The notes under the pieces: model-generated
What the model saw: only the letters and a program-made list of their open reading frames with translations
What the model was told of the DNA's origin: nothing
The model's database searches: none
Translations under genes and position numbers: made by a program
DNA from: a virus
DNA length: 20,182 nt
Direction: 5' to 3' (one strand)
Virus record (IMG/VR): IMGVR_UViG_3300025310_000175
Coordinates: 1 to 20,182 of that record
Part shown: one piece after another, positions 7,490 through 14,908 of the stretch
How positions within the stretch are numbered: position 1 is the stretch's first letter
How the letters are laid out: each line of letters opens with the position of its first letter

Positions 7490-7932
7490 GCCGTCACCAG
7501 GTCGAGGAGTCTCTGGTCGGGGCTCGCGCCGATCTTGCGCGCGACGAAACGCGCGTAGTTCGCCGGATGATTGTCGTCCGCCGAAGGCGCGTACACCCGT
7601 AACATCTCCTCCGCGGTAGGCGGCTTGCCCTGCGTGTACTTCCCGTCGAGGTACTGCCCGACCAGCACGCGCAAGATGCGCCAGCCTTCCTCGATCGCAC
7701 GACGGCTCATCTCCTCACGCGATGCGCCGGGAAACCGTTCGGAGGCCCACGCGACGAAGTCCACATAACCGCGATGGGTGGGATACGGCCGGCCGCGCGC
7801 GTCGCGCCACTGCCGGATGTTGCCCGGATTCGCGTTCCGCTGGGCAAGAGTTGCCTGCGCGGCGGTGGCGTAGAAACCCTCCATCTCCGCGATCGCCCGC
7901 GCGATCTTTTCAATGAGTTCTGCTCGCGTCAT
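7486..7932 (-). CDS. Virion-associated peptidoglycan hydrolase (lytic transglycosylase/muramidase-like)
   Basis: The 148-residue protein begins IARAIAEMEGFY, with E18 in the position of a catalytic glutamate. It continues with NPGNIRQW, a DFVAWASERF helix, GWRILRVLV, YLDGKYTQGK and a C-terminal YAPSADDNHPANYARFVARKIG. The EG...NPGN...YAP...N..Y arrangement is typical of small lysozyme-fold phage structural proteins that cut peptidoglycan during DNA entry. In lambda the comparable tail slot is held by the gpK hydrolase, and no NlpC/P60-like gpK is visible here, so this enzyme plausibly fills that role. The start overlaps the tape-measure stop as ATGA and no good ribosome site is seen, which suggests translational coupling. 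It lacks a signal peptide or holin neighbour, so a lysis endolysin is less likely but not excluded. Confidence 0.68.
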   Translation of the reverse strand: MTRAELIEKIARAIAEMEGFYATAAQATLAQRNANPGNIRQWRDARGRPYPTHRGYVDFVAWASERFPGASREEMSRRAIEEGWRILRVLVGQYLDGKYTQGKPPTAEEMLRVYAPSADDNHPANYARFVARKIGASPDQRLLDLVTA

Positions 7933-10900
7933 GACAGGATCAATCCTGGACTCAATTGCAGTCCGGTCATCTCCCGGCGACCGGCGCTGGCCTTGGTTGC
8001 CGTCATCGCCGCCGATTGCACCGCGCGCGGATTCTCAACCACCACGCGGACCGTTTCCTTCTCGAAGAACTCCTTGGCTCCAGGCACAGTGATGTTGATC
8101 ACCGTGGGCCCAGCGGCGGACGAAGGCGCGCCGTTCCCGATTCGGTCCAGCGTCAGGCCGCCGGAACTCGACTGGAACAGGCTGCCGCCTTGTTGTAGGA
8201 GTGATACCGGACGCACGGTGGCCGCGAGCCCAGAAGTACTCTGGCCCGTCGACAGCATGTATAGTTCGACCAGATCGCGGATCTGTTGGCTGCGGATGGC
8301 CATGTCGAGGTTGCCGCCAAAGCCTTGCTTGGCGATGTCGACGACCTGCCTCAGCACGCTCTTGTCGCGAATGTCGACGCCGTAGGTGGCCTTGATCTTC
8401 TCGCGAGCCTTCTCCTCGGCTCCTTTCACAAACAGCCGCACCAACCCGGCGACCGCTCCGATTCCAGCGCCGATCGCCGCGCCGAGTGGACCGCCATACT
8501 TGAAGCCAATCATCGCCCCGCCGGCGGTGGTCATCGCGAGGCCGGAGATGCCGCCGCGTTGGACGCCCAGCAGCGCAAGCGTCGCGCCACCGAGCAGCGC
8601 GGCATTCGACCGGCCAAGAGCCGACAGCTTCTGACCCATGGTGGCGGCTTCCCAGGTCACGGCCTTGCCAGGCGCGTACTGGACGCCGCCGCCAAAGCCG
8701 AGAAAGTCTTTCCACCCGCCAACGAGCCCACTCCATCCGCCGCCTCTATTCGAAGGGATGAATGGAGGAGTGCCCCACCCTCCGGCCGCGCCGCCCGGAA
8801 TGGGACCACCGCCAGTGGCTCCTCCGAAGACCGGCGCTGCGCCGATGCCGAGCAGTCCGCCGAGCCTGCCGAGCGTGCCCCCACCGGAGGCACCTCCGCC
8901 AGCCAGTGAGACTCGCTGTCCAGTAAAGAGCTGCATCAGCATCGCGGCGACGCGCGAGGTGACCACGTCCTTGATGGCGGTCAGCAGAGCCGTTTTCAGC
9001 GAGTTTCCGATGGCCGACCAGATGGACTGCGACTTGGTGAGCAGCGCGTCGAAGACACCCTCGGAATGGCGCTTGAACGACTCGAAGATCTGCTGGTTGT
9101 GGTCGCGGATCAACTGGGCCTGGCGGATTGCCGCCGTCTCGCGCGCGCCCTGGATCGCGGCGTCCGTGGCCTCCTGCTGGAACCGCCGGATGTCATCCCG
9201 CTGCGCGGTGAGCTCGGCGATCCGCGCCTGGATCTCGTCGGCCCGGTAGCCGAGCCGCTTGAGCTGCGCCTCTTCCTCGATCACCATCCGCGAGGTTTCT
9301 AGATCAAACAGCCTCATGCGAATCTCGTGGACCCGCGCGAGGTGCTCGATCTCAATCGCCGCCTTGCGCTGCTCGACCGCCACCTTCTGCTCAACCGTCT
9401 GTGCATTCGTAGCGTCGAGCGCCCGCAATTGGGCCTCGCGCGCAATCCCGGCCCGCGCCTCCTCAATGCCAAGCATCTGCTCCAGGTGATCCAGGTTCCG
9501 CTTGGAGATCTCCTCGTTATAGGCCAGCCGCTGACTGAACAGATGCGACTCGATCTCGAGCCGCCTCCGTGCGGCTTCTTCCTCCGCCGCCAGATACTCG
9601 GCGAGATTCTTGCGGTTCGTCTCCTGGACCTCCTCTTGCCAGTTCGCGAGTCGCACGCGCAGTTCGCCGATGACGTTCTCCCACGCATTGCGGGTGAGAG
9701 CGATCCGCTGCTCGTTGCCCCGCTCGTCCACGAAGGTAGTCCACTTACGGATCTGTTCCTGGGCCTCGGCCATGTCCCGCGCGAATCCCACGAGGCCGCG
9801 CCGGCGCGCTTCCTCGAGCGCGCGTGCGCTCTCGCGCTCCACCTCCAATTGGCGCTTCCGGATCTCGGCAGCCCGTTTCAATGCTTCGAGGTCCGGCTCC
9901 GGTGACGTCTTGATGCGGAGTTTGGGGCCCTCGTAGGTGGGCGGCTCCCACTCGCCGGGCAGCCAGCGCTTTTCGCCCAGCAAGACTCGGATCTGGTCGT
10001 CGGTCATACCCTGCTTACGAAGGGCATCGACATTTGTCCGCCCGGACAGCAGATCCTCGCGTAGCGCCTTGCGCTGCATCTCGTCGAAACGGGCCTGAAG
10101 CTGATCCTGGGTATCCTTCCACTGCGAGTAGATGGCAAAGCCCGCCCCGACAACGCCCACCGCGAGCAGCGCGTATGGGTTGATGCTCGCGAGTTGGAGC
10201 GCGGCGATCGATTTCGCCAGCGCCATGATCTTCTCGGCCAAGGCATAGGTCGCGAGGATGCCCGACACCCACAGCGCCACTTTGCCGAAATCTTCAAGCA
10301 GGTCGGTGTTCTCGCGGAGCCAGCCGACCAGGCCGCGCAAATTACCGATCAGCGCCTTGAAGTCATCCTGGAACTTGGCGCCGATGTCTTCGCGGAGGTT
10401 GTTGAACTCGCGCCGCAGCGCGCCCAGTTGCCCCTCGACCGTCTGCGCGGCGGCCGCGTGTGCGCCCTGGATCTTCGCGCCTTCGCGGATCACCGCGTTG
10501 TAGCGGAGCTGCTTCTCCTCGACCTCGGTCAGGGCGCGCCCTAGTTGAAGCTGGGCGATTTGCGCTTCCTTCTGGAAGTCGACGAACAGCCCCAGGGTGC
10601 GCAGCCCGCGCGAGGCGCCCGACTCGATGGCCATCACGATGGACTCGAGGGCCTCACCGGCGGTGATGTTCTGGACCGCCGCAGCGTCCTTGGCGAGCTT
10701 GGCCAACCCCTGCGCCTTCGACAGTTCCAGATCGGCCACGATCAGCCGCTGCACGGCGTGGGCGGCTTCGGTGTACTCGAAGCCGATCTCTTCGATGGCG
10801 GCGACTTGCCTGGCCGCAGCTGCCGCTCCCACGCCGTGCGCGTTGGCCAGCGCCTTGAGCGAGGCCTCGGCTTTGGCATTCTCGGCGGCCATCATGACCG

Positions 10901-11141
10901 AGCCGAGGGTGAACTCCTTGGCCCAGGTGAGCGCGCTCTTGATGGCGTCGGACAGCAGGTTCCCTGCGGTGGCGCCCTTCACCATGGCGGCGGTCATGCC
11001 GTCGATTCCCTGCGCCGCGCCTCGGGCTGTCTTCACGGCAGAGGCCTCCATGCTGGACAAGCTCGCGTTGACGCTCTTGATGGACGCATTGGCCCTGTTG
11101 GTGTCGACTTCAACGACGAGTTCGAGCCTGTTATCGGCCAT
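7929..11141 (-). CDS. Tail tape measure protein (lambda gpH-like)
   Basis: The 1070-residue protein has tape-measure hallmarks: an alanine-rich helical N-terminus, a hydrophobic stretch at about 287-340, long charged coiled-coil helices at about 410-700, a glycine-rich part at about 715-830 and another small hydrophobic glycine and alanine segment near 850-900. It sets tail length inside the tube and is ejected with DNA. By the usual 0.15 nm per residue, the tail would be near 160 nm (inference). Start ATG 11141 lies inside the 3' end of the frameshifted chaperone ORF, an 11-base overlap, with only a weak Shine-Dalgarno, so coupling to that ORF is likely. No lysozyme or peptidase motif was seen inside it; the next gene encodes the hydrolase instead. 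Confidence 0.93.
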   Translation of the reverse strand: MADNRLELVVEVDTNRANASIKSVNASLSSMEASAVKTARGAAQGIDGMTAAMVKGATAGNLLSDAIKSALTWAKEFTLGSVMMAAENAKAEASLKALANAHGVGAAAAARQVAAIEEIGFEYTEAAHAVQRLIVADLELSKAQGLAKLAKDAAAVQNITAGEALESIVMAIESGASRGLRTLGLFVDFQKEAQIAQLQLGRALTEVEEKQLRYNAVIREGAKIQGAHAAAAQTVEGQLGALRREFNNLREDIGAKFQDDFKALIGNLRGLVGWLRENTDLLEDFGKVALWVSGILATYALAEKIMALAKSIAALQLASINPYALLAVGVVGAGFAIYSQWKDTQDQLQARFDEMQRKALREDLLSGRTNVDALRKQGMTDDQIRVLLGEKRWLPGEWEPPTYEGPKLRIKTSPEPDLEALKRAAEIRKRQLEVERESARALEEARRRGLVGFARDMAEAQEQIRKWTTFVDERGNEQRIALTRNAWENVIGELRVRLANWQEEVQETNRKNLAEYLAAEEEAARRRLEIESHLFSQRLAYNEEISKRNLDHLEQMLGIEEARAGIAREAQLRALDATNAQTVEQKVAVEQRKAAIEIEHLARVHEIRMRLFDLETSRMVIEEEAQLKRLGYRADEIQARIAELTAQRDDIRRFQQEATDAAIQGARETAAIRQAQLIRDHNQQIFESFKRHSEGVFDALLTKSQSIWSAIGNSLKTALLTAIKDVVTSRVAAMLMQLFTGQRVSLAGGGASGGGTLGRLGGLLGIGAAPVFGGATGGGPIPGGAAGGWGTPPFIPSNRGGGWSGLVGGWKDFLGFGGGVQYAPGKAVTWEAATMGQKLSALGRSNAALLGGATLALLGVQRGGISGLAMTTAGGAMIGFKYGGPLGAAIGAGIGAVAGLVRLFVKGAEEKAREKIKATYGVDIRDKSVLRQVVDIAKQGFGGNLDMAIRSQQIRDLVELYMLSTGQSTSGLAATVRPVSLLQQGGSLFQSSSGGLTLDRIGNGAPSSAAGPTVINITVPGAKEFFEKETVRVVVENPRAVQSAAMTATKASAGRREMTGLQLSPGLILS

Positions 11142-11463
11142 GAGTGTTCATCTGCTCGCGGTCGAGCGCGTCGCGTTCCTCCTCCAGCACCACCAGCGCT
11201 AGGAACTCGTCTGCCCGGATCTCGTCGAGGCCAATTCGGACGCCGAGCTTCAGCGCCGCCCGGAGATCAAGCGCGCGCCGCAGCAACAGGCCCGCCTCGG
11301 AGGATTGCGCCGCATCGAGCTTGTCGAGCGGGCAGTGGTCGCAGCGGCCGGCATCGTCGGGAGCGTCCGGGCAAAGGCCGGGGTCGCAGAGTTCGTCGCG
11401 GCGAAGGGCCCAATGGATGAGGAACCGCAGGGAGGGCCGGGCAGGCCACTCCCCGGGCGTCAG
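11131..11463 (-). CDS. T-like C-terminal extension made by -1 frameshift (GT fusion)
   Basis: This 110-codon ORF starts within the slippery site and has no ATG or GTG near its beginning (the first GTG is near residue 91 and the only ATG is residue 105), so it is almost certainly translated only by -1 frameshifting from the preceding chaperone gene. The product joins after the chaperone's final Asn as LTPGEWPARPSLRF and so on, giving a fusion of about 310 residues. Extension residues C26, C31, C41 and C44 (CDPGLC, CDHC) look like a zinc-binding knuckle, followed by helices rich in Leu, Ala and Glu. In lambda the GT fusion binds the tape measure and recruits tail tube subunits. The ORF ends at TAA (complement of 11131-11133), inside the tape-measure start. 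Confidence 0.85.
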   Translation of the reverse strand: MTPGEWPARPSLRFLIHWALRRDELCDPGLCPDAPDDAGRCDHCPLDKLDAAQSSEAGLLLRRALDLRAALKLGVRIGLDEIRADEFLALVVLEEERDALDREQMNTHGR

Positions 11464-11482
11464 TTTGGGTCGCCCGACTCCT
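11437..11482 (-). promoter_or_regulatory. Programmed -1 ribosomal frameshift signal
   Basis: Read on the minus strand, the heptamer CCCAAAC (complement of 11463-11469) is an exact X XXY YYZ slippery site in the chaperone frame, with codons CCA and AAC directly before the stop TGA (11460-11462). AGGAG (complement of 11478-11482) lies eight bases upstream, like the internal Shine-Dalgarno that stimulates dnaX frameshifting. Six bases downstream, CCGGG (11452-11456) can pair with CCCGG (11437-11441) around a 10-base loop; only 5 bp, but all G-C. The -1 frame is then open for 110 codons. Tail chaperone genes between tube and tape measure commonly carry such a site, as lambda G/T does. Confidence 0.85.
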
Positions 11483-12062
11483 GGAAGGCGCCATCGAGAG
11501 CGTCGATCGCGGCTTTCACCGCGACGGCTTGGTGGATGATGGGCACATCGCCCGCGTACCCTTCAGAGGATTCGAGCAGCTTCTTGAAGAGCGCTCCCGC
11601 CGGGGCTAGGTTGATGATCAACTCCTGGCGGTTGTAGGGCAAATCGAGCACCCGAGCGAAGCCACGGCGGTATTCGAAGACGTCTTTAGCCGAGGGCATC
11701 TTCAAGATATGCGCCACCGTGCCGCCAAGGACACGCAGCGTCATCCGGAAGGAATCACCAACCTGCTCGACGTCATCTACCTCAGCCTGGCTCAACTGCT
11801 CGATGATCCGGCTGGCTTCGAAGGCATCGACCTCGGCCGCGTTCTCGTCAGGAACTCGGATCTTGGCAAACAACGCGGCATCGGCTTCTGCCGAGTCGGG
11901 GATCGTCGTTTCGGACACGCCGCGGCCCAGTTGCTTCACGATGACCTTGCGCTTCTTCTGGCGGTCGATCCACTCCTCATCAGTCGGGAACCGCACCCGG
12001 ACCGGCTTGACGCCATCGGGCGTACGCAGGTGAATGGTGATGGGTTGCTTTGCGTCAAACAT
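11460..12062 (-). CDS. Tail assembly chaperone (lambda gpG-like, unshifted product)
   Basis: Start ATG 12060-12062 is preferred, giving 200 residues, because GAGAGGG sits just upstream and the gene then follows the tail-tube stop by 11 bases; the longer start at 12101 would overlap the tube gene. The product (MFDAKQPITIHLRTPDG...) is acidic and helical, with no recognised catalytic motif. It is identified by position between tube and tape measure and by the frameshift cassette at its 3' end. In lambda, gpG and gpGT coat the tape measure and guide tube polymerisation but are absent from the virion. The normal stop is TGA right after the slippery site, so most ribosomes should give the short form. 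Confidence 0.8.
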   Translation of the reverse strand: MFDAKQPITIHLRTPDGVKPVRVRFPTDEEWIDRQKKRKVIVKQLGRGVSETTIPDSAEADAALFAKIRVPDENAAEVDAFEASRIIEQLSQAEVDDVEQVGDSFRMTLRVLGGTVAHILKMPSAKDVFEYRRGFARVLDLPYNRQELIINLAPAGALFKKLLESSEGYAGDVPIIHQAVAVKAAIDALDGAFQESGDPN

Positions 12063-12073
12063 GAGAGCCCTCT

Positions 12074-13114
12074 CTACTGACAGATCCCGTCCACGTTGCA
12101 TTTGGCCACCGCCGAGACGATGCCGTTGGTCTCATCCCACATCGGCAGGCAATCGACCGACACGGTGACGATGCCGTCGGTCTCACCGACCTCGGCCGAG
12201 GCGAAGGAGACCTTGTGCCAGGTGATTTCGAGCGAGTTGTTCGCGTCGTAGGTGAGCGCCAGCACCGCCGTGCCCGTGGCTTGGCTCTTGAGCTTCGTGA
12301 GTTCCGTCGAGCCATTTTCGAAGCGGGCGACGAAGCGCAGCGTCCCCTGGCGGTTGCCGAACTCGAGCCGGCCGCGGATCGCTCCGCTTGCGCCGTCGCC
12401 GGGCGTCTGGAAGCCCGAACCTGGATAAAAGCCGCCATCCAGCCGGACGTTGTTCTTCCACGACGTTTCAAGTGAGACGATGTTCTTGTTCGAGACGTAG
12501 TTGACACCGTTGATCGAGAGCGCGAGCGACGCCGACGGCAGCAGCTTCTCAAGGGTCGCCGCCGGCATGGTGACGCCCGAGGGCTCGGTGGTCTTGCCCG
12601 AGCCGACGAACTCGACCGTGATCTTCGAGTTGGCGCGGCCAGGCCCCGAGCCGATCGAGATGCTCCAGCCTTCGACCACACATCCCACCGCCATCCGGTC
12701 GACGACGATGCCCGCGCCGGGGCGGATCTGCTCGACAAAGGAGAAGTAGGGCAGTTCGGCCGCATCACCGTTTGCGGGGAACAGCGGCGTGCAGGTGTAG
12801 GTGAAGTTCGGCGTCGTACCCGACTTGACGACTTTGCCAAGGCCGAACGCCATCGCCCAAGCGCCGATCTCCGCGCCGAGATATTTCTCCAGAGTCCCGT
12901 TGACGTCCCAGGACGTCTGGAACGACTGCGTCGGGAACTCGTGGCCCTTGCCGAACTCCTCGGCGTCGTTTTCGGTGTTCAGCTTCGGGTTGGCGAGCGT
13001 GGCGTTCAGCTTCCGCAACTGCCACATCTGGACGCCGGTGTTGGCGGTCGCAATGTCGGCTTGCTTCTGCTTACCGAAGCAGATCTGGATTTCCTGCATC
13101 CGCGCGACGGACAT
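12074..13114 (-). CDS. Major tail tube protein (lambda gpV position)
   Basis: The 346-residue protein lies directly before the chaperone pair and tape measure, the fixed place of the tube subunit. The sequence is beta-rich with a duplicated look (two halves with strand-turn patterns around residues 90-160 and 190-330) and lacks signal or membrane segments. Start ATG 13114 has a strong GGAGGT about eight bases upstream (complement of 13121-13127), consistent with high expression. An in-frame ATG five codons later (MQEIQICFGK) is also possible. The protein would polymerise in hexameric rings around the tape measure to form the DNA channel. It is longer than lambda gpV, suggesting an added surface domain, though no Ig-like motif could be picked out by eye. 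Confidence 0.82.
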   Translation of the reverse strand: MSVARMQEIQICFGKQKQADIATANTGVQMWQLRKLNATLANPKLNTENDAEEFGKGHEFPTQSFQTSWDVNGTLEKYLGAEIGAWAMAFGLGKVVKSGTTPNFTYTCTPLFPANGDAAELPYFSFVEQIRPGAGIVVDRMAVGCVVEGWSISIGSGPGRANSKITVEFVGSGKTTEPSGVTMPAATLEKLLPSASLALSINGVNYVSNKNIVSLETSWKNNVRLDGGFYPGSGFQTPGDGASGAIRGRLEFGNRQGTLRFVARFENGSTELTKLKSQATGTAVLALTYDANNSLEITWHKVSFASAEVGETDGIVTVSVDCLPMWDETNGIVSAVAKCNVDGICQ

Positions 13115-13241
13115 CAGGCGTTACCTCCTCATCTGTGACTTGCCGCCAGCCGCGCACCATGAGCGGCACGATCTTTGCCGGCGTGGCTTCCACTTCCTGC
13201 ACCTCGCCCTCGGGCGAGCGCATGAGCACGGTTTCAGTCAT
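13071..13241 (-). CDS. Small conserved-looking phage protein, 56 residues
   Basis: ATG 13239-13241 begins a 56-codon frame ending at TAA (complement of 13071-13073). It has GGAG about seven bases upstream, overlaps the previous gene by eight bases and overlaps the start of the tail-tube gene by 44 bases. The first 40 residues (VLMRSPEGEVQEVEATPAKIVPLM...GWRQV) resemble short phage proteins with an N-terminal strand pair and a closing GW motif. Such proteins often lie between tail terminator and tube genes, but their role is unknown. The segment after residue 42 may be only read-through over the tube start. Without this ORF the interval 13115-13233 would be the second largest gap in the operon. 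Confidence 0.55.
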   Translation of the reverse strand: MTETVLMRSPEGEVQEVEATPAKIVPLMVRGWRQVTDEEVTPDVRRADAGNPDLLR

Positions 13242-13707
13242 CTCCCATCTCCGTGAAGCTCAGCGGTATTTCGAAGTAGTCGAGCCCCTCGGCGTCGGTT
13301 TGCCGCTGGATGAGTGGCAGGTCCATCGGGTGGCAGGCACCGTGCACCGTGGCGTTCAGCAAGGGTATGCCCATCGACGACGGCACGCCCTTCGTAATCA
13401 ACCGGAACAGCCTGTAGTAAGCCGTCGGCGGATCGCCCTCGAAGGTCTCGCGCGCCCGCAGATACAACGTGACCTGGTGACGCCAGACGTCGGCGCCGCC
13501 GAAGCTCGAGGGCTGCGTCCCCTGCCAGGCGACTAAGATGGCCGGCGCGGGCATGTCGTGGATTGCCGCCGCGAGGCTCGCCCGCTTCGGATACTGATCG
13601 TGGTAGGCGAAGATCCGCTGCTCATCGCCATCCATCTCGGCGACGAGTTCCGGGATGTCGCGCAGCAGGGCGACCAGGTTGTCGACGAGTTCCGAAGGGT
13701 TGATCAT
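13234..13707 (-). CDS. Tail terminator-like protein (gpU position)
   Basis: The 157-residue protein starts at ATG 13707 with GGAGGA upstream and overlaps the previous stop as ATGA. It opens with an amphipathic helix (LVDNLVALLRDIPELVAEMDGD), followed by mixed alpha/beta sequence with VTLYLRARE and FEIPLSFTEMGDD strands. That layout, an N-terminal helix then a small alpha/beta fold ending in an acidic strand, fits tail terminator proteins, which form the ring that stops tube growth and joins the tail to the head. Position between the Z-like gene and the tube gene matches lambda U. Sequence similarity to U itself is not evident by eye, so this call rests on order and general shape. Confidence 0.6.
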   Translation of the reverse strand: MINPSELVDNLVALLRDIPELVAEMDGDEQRIFAYHDQYPKRASLAAAIHDMPAPAILVAWQGTQPSSFGGADVWRHQVTLYLRARETFEGDPPTAYYRLFRLITKGVPSSMGIPLLNATVHGACHPMDLPLIQRQTDAEGLDYFEIPLSFTEMGDD

Positions 13708-14159
13708 CGCTGCTTTCCTCCCAAGGCGCGTTCCATGAGCAGGCGCGGCTTCATTGCGTCGAGCATCTTCCGGGCAGCCTTAAGCACGGCCGCCTTGTTC
13801 TTCGGCGAGAACACCATCCACGCCTCGCGCTTCTGGTTGGCCCAAGCCTTGATCCGGTCTTTGCGGGTCGAAACGTTCGCCTTGGCGCGTTTCTCGCTCA
13901 CCGTGCGGACCTGGAAGTTGCGCAGCAGGTCGCCCGAGAAGGTCAGGTTGCGGCGATTGCCCTTGCCTTTCCGGGTCTTGAAGATCGCATAGCGCTTGGT
14001 GAGCGGCTTGGCAGCGGAATCCTCCGGACCCTGAGCCGCGGCGACCCGCACTTTTACCGCCGCGACGCCCGCCGCGCCCAACTCATACATCTGGCGCTGC
14101 CGGAAATTCAACAGGTCGAGCCGCAGTTGCTTCTTCTGGTAGACACGAACACTGGGCAT
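13704..14159 (-). CDS. Tail completion/head-tail joining protein (gpZ or HK97 gp10 position)
   Basis: Start ATG 14157-14159 is chosen because GGAGG lies six bases upstream; the frame is open up to 14186, but that extension has no ribosome site. The 151-residue product is strongly basic (many Lys and Arg, e.g. FKTRKGKGNRRNL and VRTVSEKRAKAN). It contains LTFSGDLLRNFQV, a motif-like stretch seen in virion morphogenesis and Z/gp10-type proteins near LxxTGxLxxS. Position between the FII-like and U-like genes equals lambda Z. The typical HQFG segment of the gp10 family is not evident, so the exact family is uncertain. It is preceded by the hairpin-rich gap 14160-14253. Confidence 0.55.
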   Translation of the reverse strand: MPSVRVYQKKQLRLDLLNFRQRQMYELGAAGVAAVKVRVAAAQGPEDSAAKPLTKRYAIFKTRKGKGNRRNLTFSGDLLRNFQVRTVSEKRAKANVSTRKDRIKAWANQKREAWMVFSPKNKAAVLKAARKMLDAMKPRLLMERALGGKQR

Positions 14160-14174
14160 CGATCGCCTCCGAGA

Positions 14175-14255
14175 ACTTGTGCGCAATTGCCCACAAGTCG
14201 TAAACCTCCGCCAGATTTGGCGGAAGTCCGACTTCCGGAAGATTTTCCGGAAGTC
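14175..14255. repeat. Cluster of three consecutive hairpins in the operon's longest gap
   Basis: Three inverted repeats follow each other. First, 14175-14181 ACTTGTG with 14192-14198 CACAAGT, enclosing GCAATTGC (14183-14190), forms a 24-base palindrome with only one mismatched pair. Second, 14207-14213 TCCGCCA pairs with 14218-14224 TGGCGGA across loop GATT. Third, 14230-14240 GACTTCCGGAA pairs with 14245-14255 TTCCGGAAGTC, an 11-bp perfect stem again with loop GATT. In addition, CGGAAGT (14221-14227) can pair with ACTTCCG (14231-14237), so stems two and three have alternative partners. No T-run follows on either strand, so these are not ordinary terminators. The last stem covers the stop codon of the FII-like gene, and the first lies just upstream of the ribosome site of the Z-position gene. 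Confidence 0.85.
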
Positions 14256-14556
14256 AGTTGGCTTTACGCAGCCGGAGGACGGCGGCGCCCTCGGCGTCGG
14301 CCTCGATATCGAAGACCTTGTAGCGGACGCCGTCTATCTCGACCTCGTCGCCGCGCACGGGCGCCGCAGCCAGGTCCGCGATCCGTACGAACAGCACCGC
14401 ATAGACTCCGGGCGAGGTGTCTTCGACTTCTCGCGCCGGCTGAAATACCGCGCGGATGGCGGCCTGCCCGCCGATCTCGGGAAGGTAGGTGACCTCCCGC
14501 CCGAAGACCCGCAGGCAGGCCCCGTCCACCCTAATGACGGAATCAGCGAACGCCAT
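14254..14556 (-). CDS. Head-tail connector protein (lambda gpFII-like)
   Basis: The 100-residue protein has the layout of the FII/head-tail attachment family: an N-terminal MAFADSVIRVDGACLRVFG, a central FQPAREVE...GVYAVLFVRIADLA and a C-terminal RGDEVEIDGVRYKVFDIEADAEGAAVLRL. The GDxVxIxGxxYxV...D..G...L.L ending is typical. It would sit on the portal/gpW assembly and create the docking surface for the tail. Start ATG 14556 overlaps the previous stop by one base (TGATG) with no Shine-Dalgarno, suggesting coupled re-initiation. The stop is embedded in the third hairpin of 14175-14255. Length is close to the roughly 115 residues of lambda FII. Confidence 0.7.
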   Translation of the reverse strand: MAFADSVIRVDGACLRVFGREVTYLPEIGGQAAIRAVFQPAREVEDTSPGVYAVLFVRIADLAAAPVRGDEVEIDGVRYKVFDIEADAEGAAVLRLRKAN

Positions 14557-14897
14557 CAGGAGATGAACGCCCCGTTCAGCCGCACCCGGCCCGTGGCGTC
14601 GCCGTCGGCCGCCGCCCTCACAGCGACGCCGATCAGTTTGTTGCTGGTCGCGGTCTTGGTGATCACCTTCGTCGTGTTGTTCCAGTAGATCAGTGCGCCC
14701 TGCGACCAGCCGGTGCTCGCGCCAGCTTCTCGATCCAGATCGAAGACGCCCGCCACCTGAAACTCGCCCTCTTCGCCGCTCGCAACATCGGTTGCGGCCA
14801 CGCCGAAGATGGAGCCCACCAGCGCGCCGCCGCCCGAACTCACCGCATAGGGCGCGGTGAGTGTCAGCGTTTCACCGTTCTGCACGTAGTTCCTCAT
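14556..14897 (-). CDS. DUF2190-like capsid decoration/cement candidate
   Basis: Start ATG 14895-14897 is preceded by AGGAGG at ideal spacing, giving 113 residues; the open frame extends upstream to 15431 only as a shadow of the capsid gene. The sequence MRNYVQNGETLTLTAPYAVSSGGG...GSIFGVAATDV...G..GEFQVAGVF.L matches the DUF2190 pattern (short beta strands, early G.G.G loop, GVFDLDREAG, then a WN.T and GVAV..A.DGD ending). Such proteins follow capsid genes and in some phages form trimers that stabilise the expanded head. The position equals lambda D, although the fold need not be the same. The strong ribosome site agrees with high copy number. Confidence 0.75.
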   Translation of the reverse strand: MRNYVQNGETLTLTAPYAVSSGGGALVGSIFGVAATDVASGEEGEFQVAGVFDLDREAGASTGWSQGALIYWNNTTKVITKTATSNKLIGVAVRAAADGDATGRVRLNGAFIS

Positions 14898-14908
14898 GTT
14901 CAATCCTC

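Noticed and set aside
12063-12101. Longer N-terminus for the chaperone
   Set aside because: It would overlap the tail-tube 3' end, and the extra residues do not look like folded protein; ATG 12062 has a good Shine-Dalgarno.
14230-14255. Third hairpin as a Rho-independent terminator
   Set aside because: No T-run follows on the minus strand or the plus strand, and essential tail genes lie downstream in the same operon.
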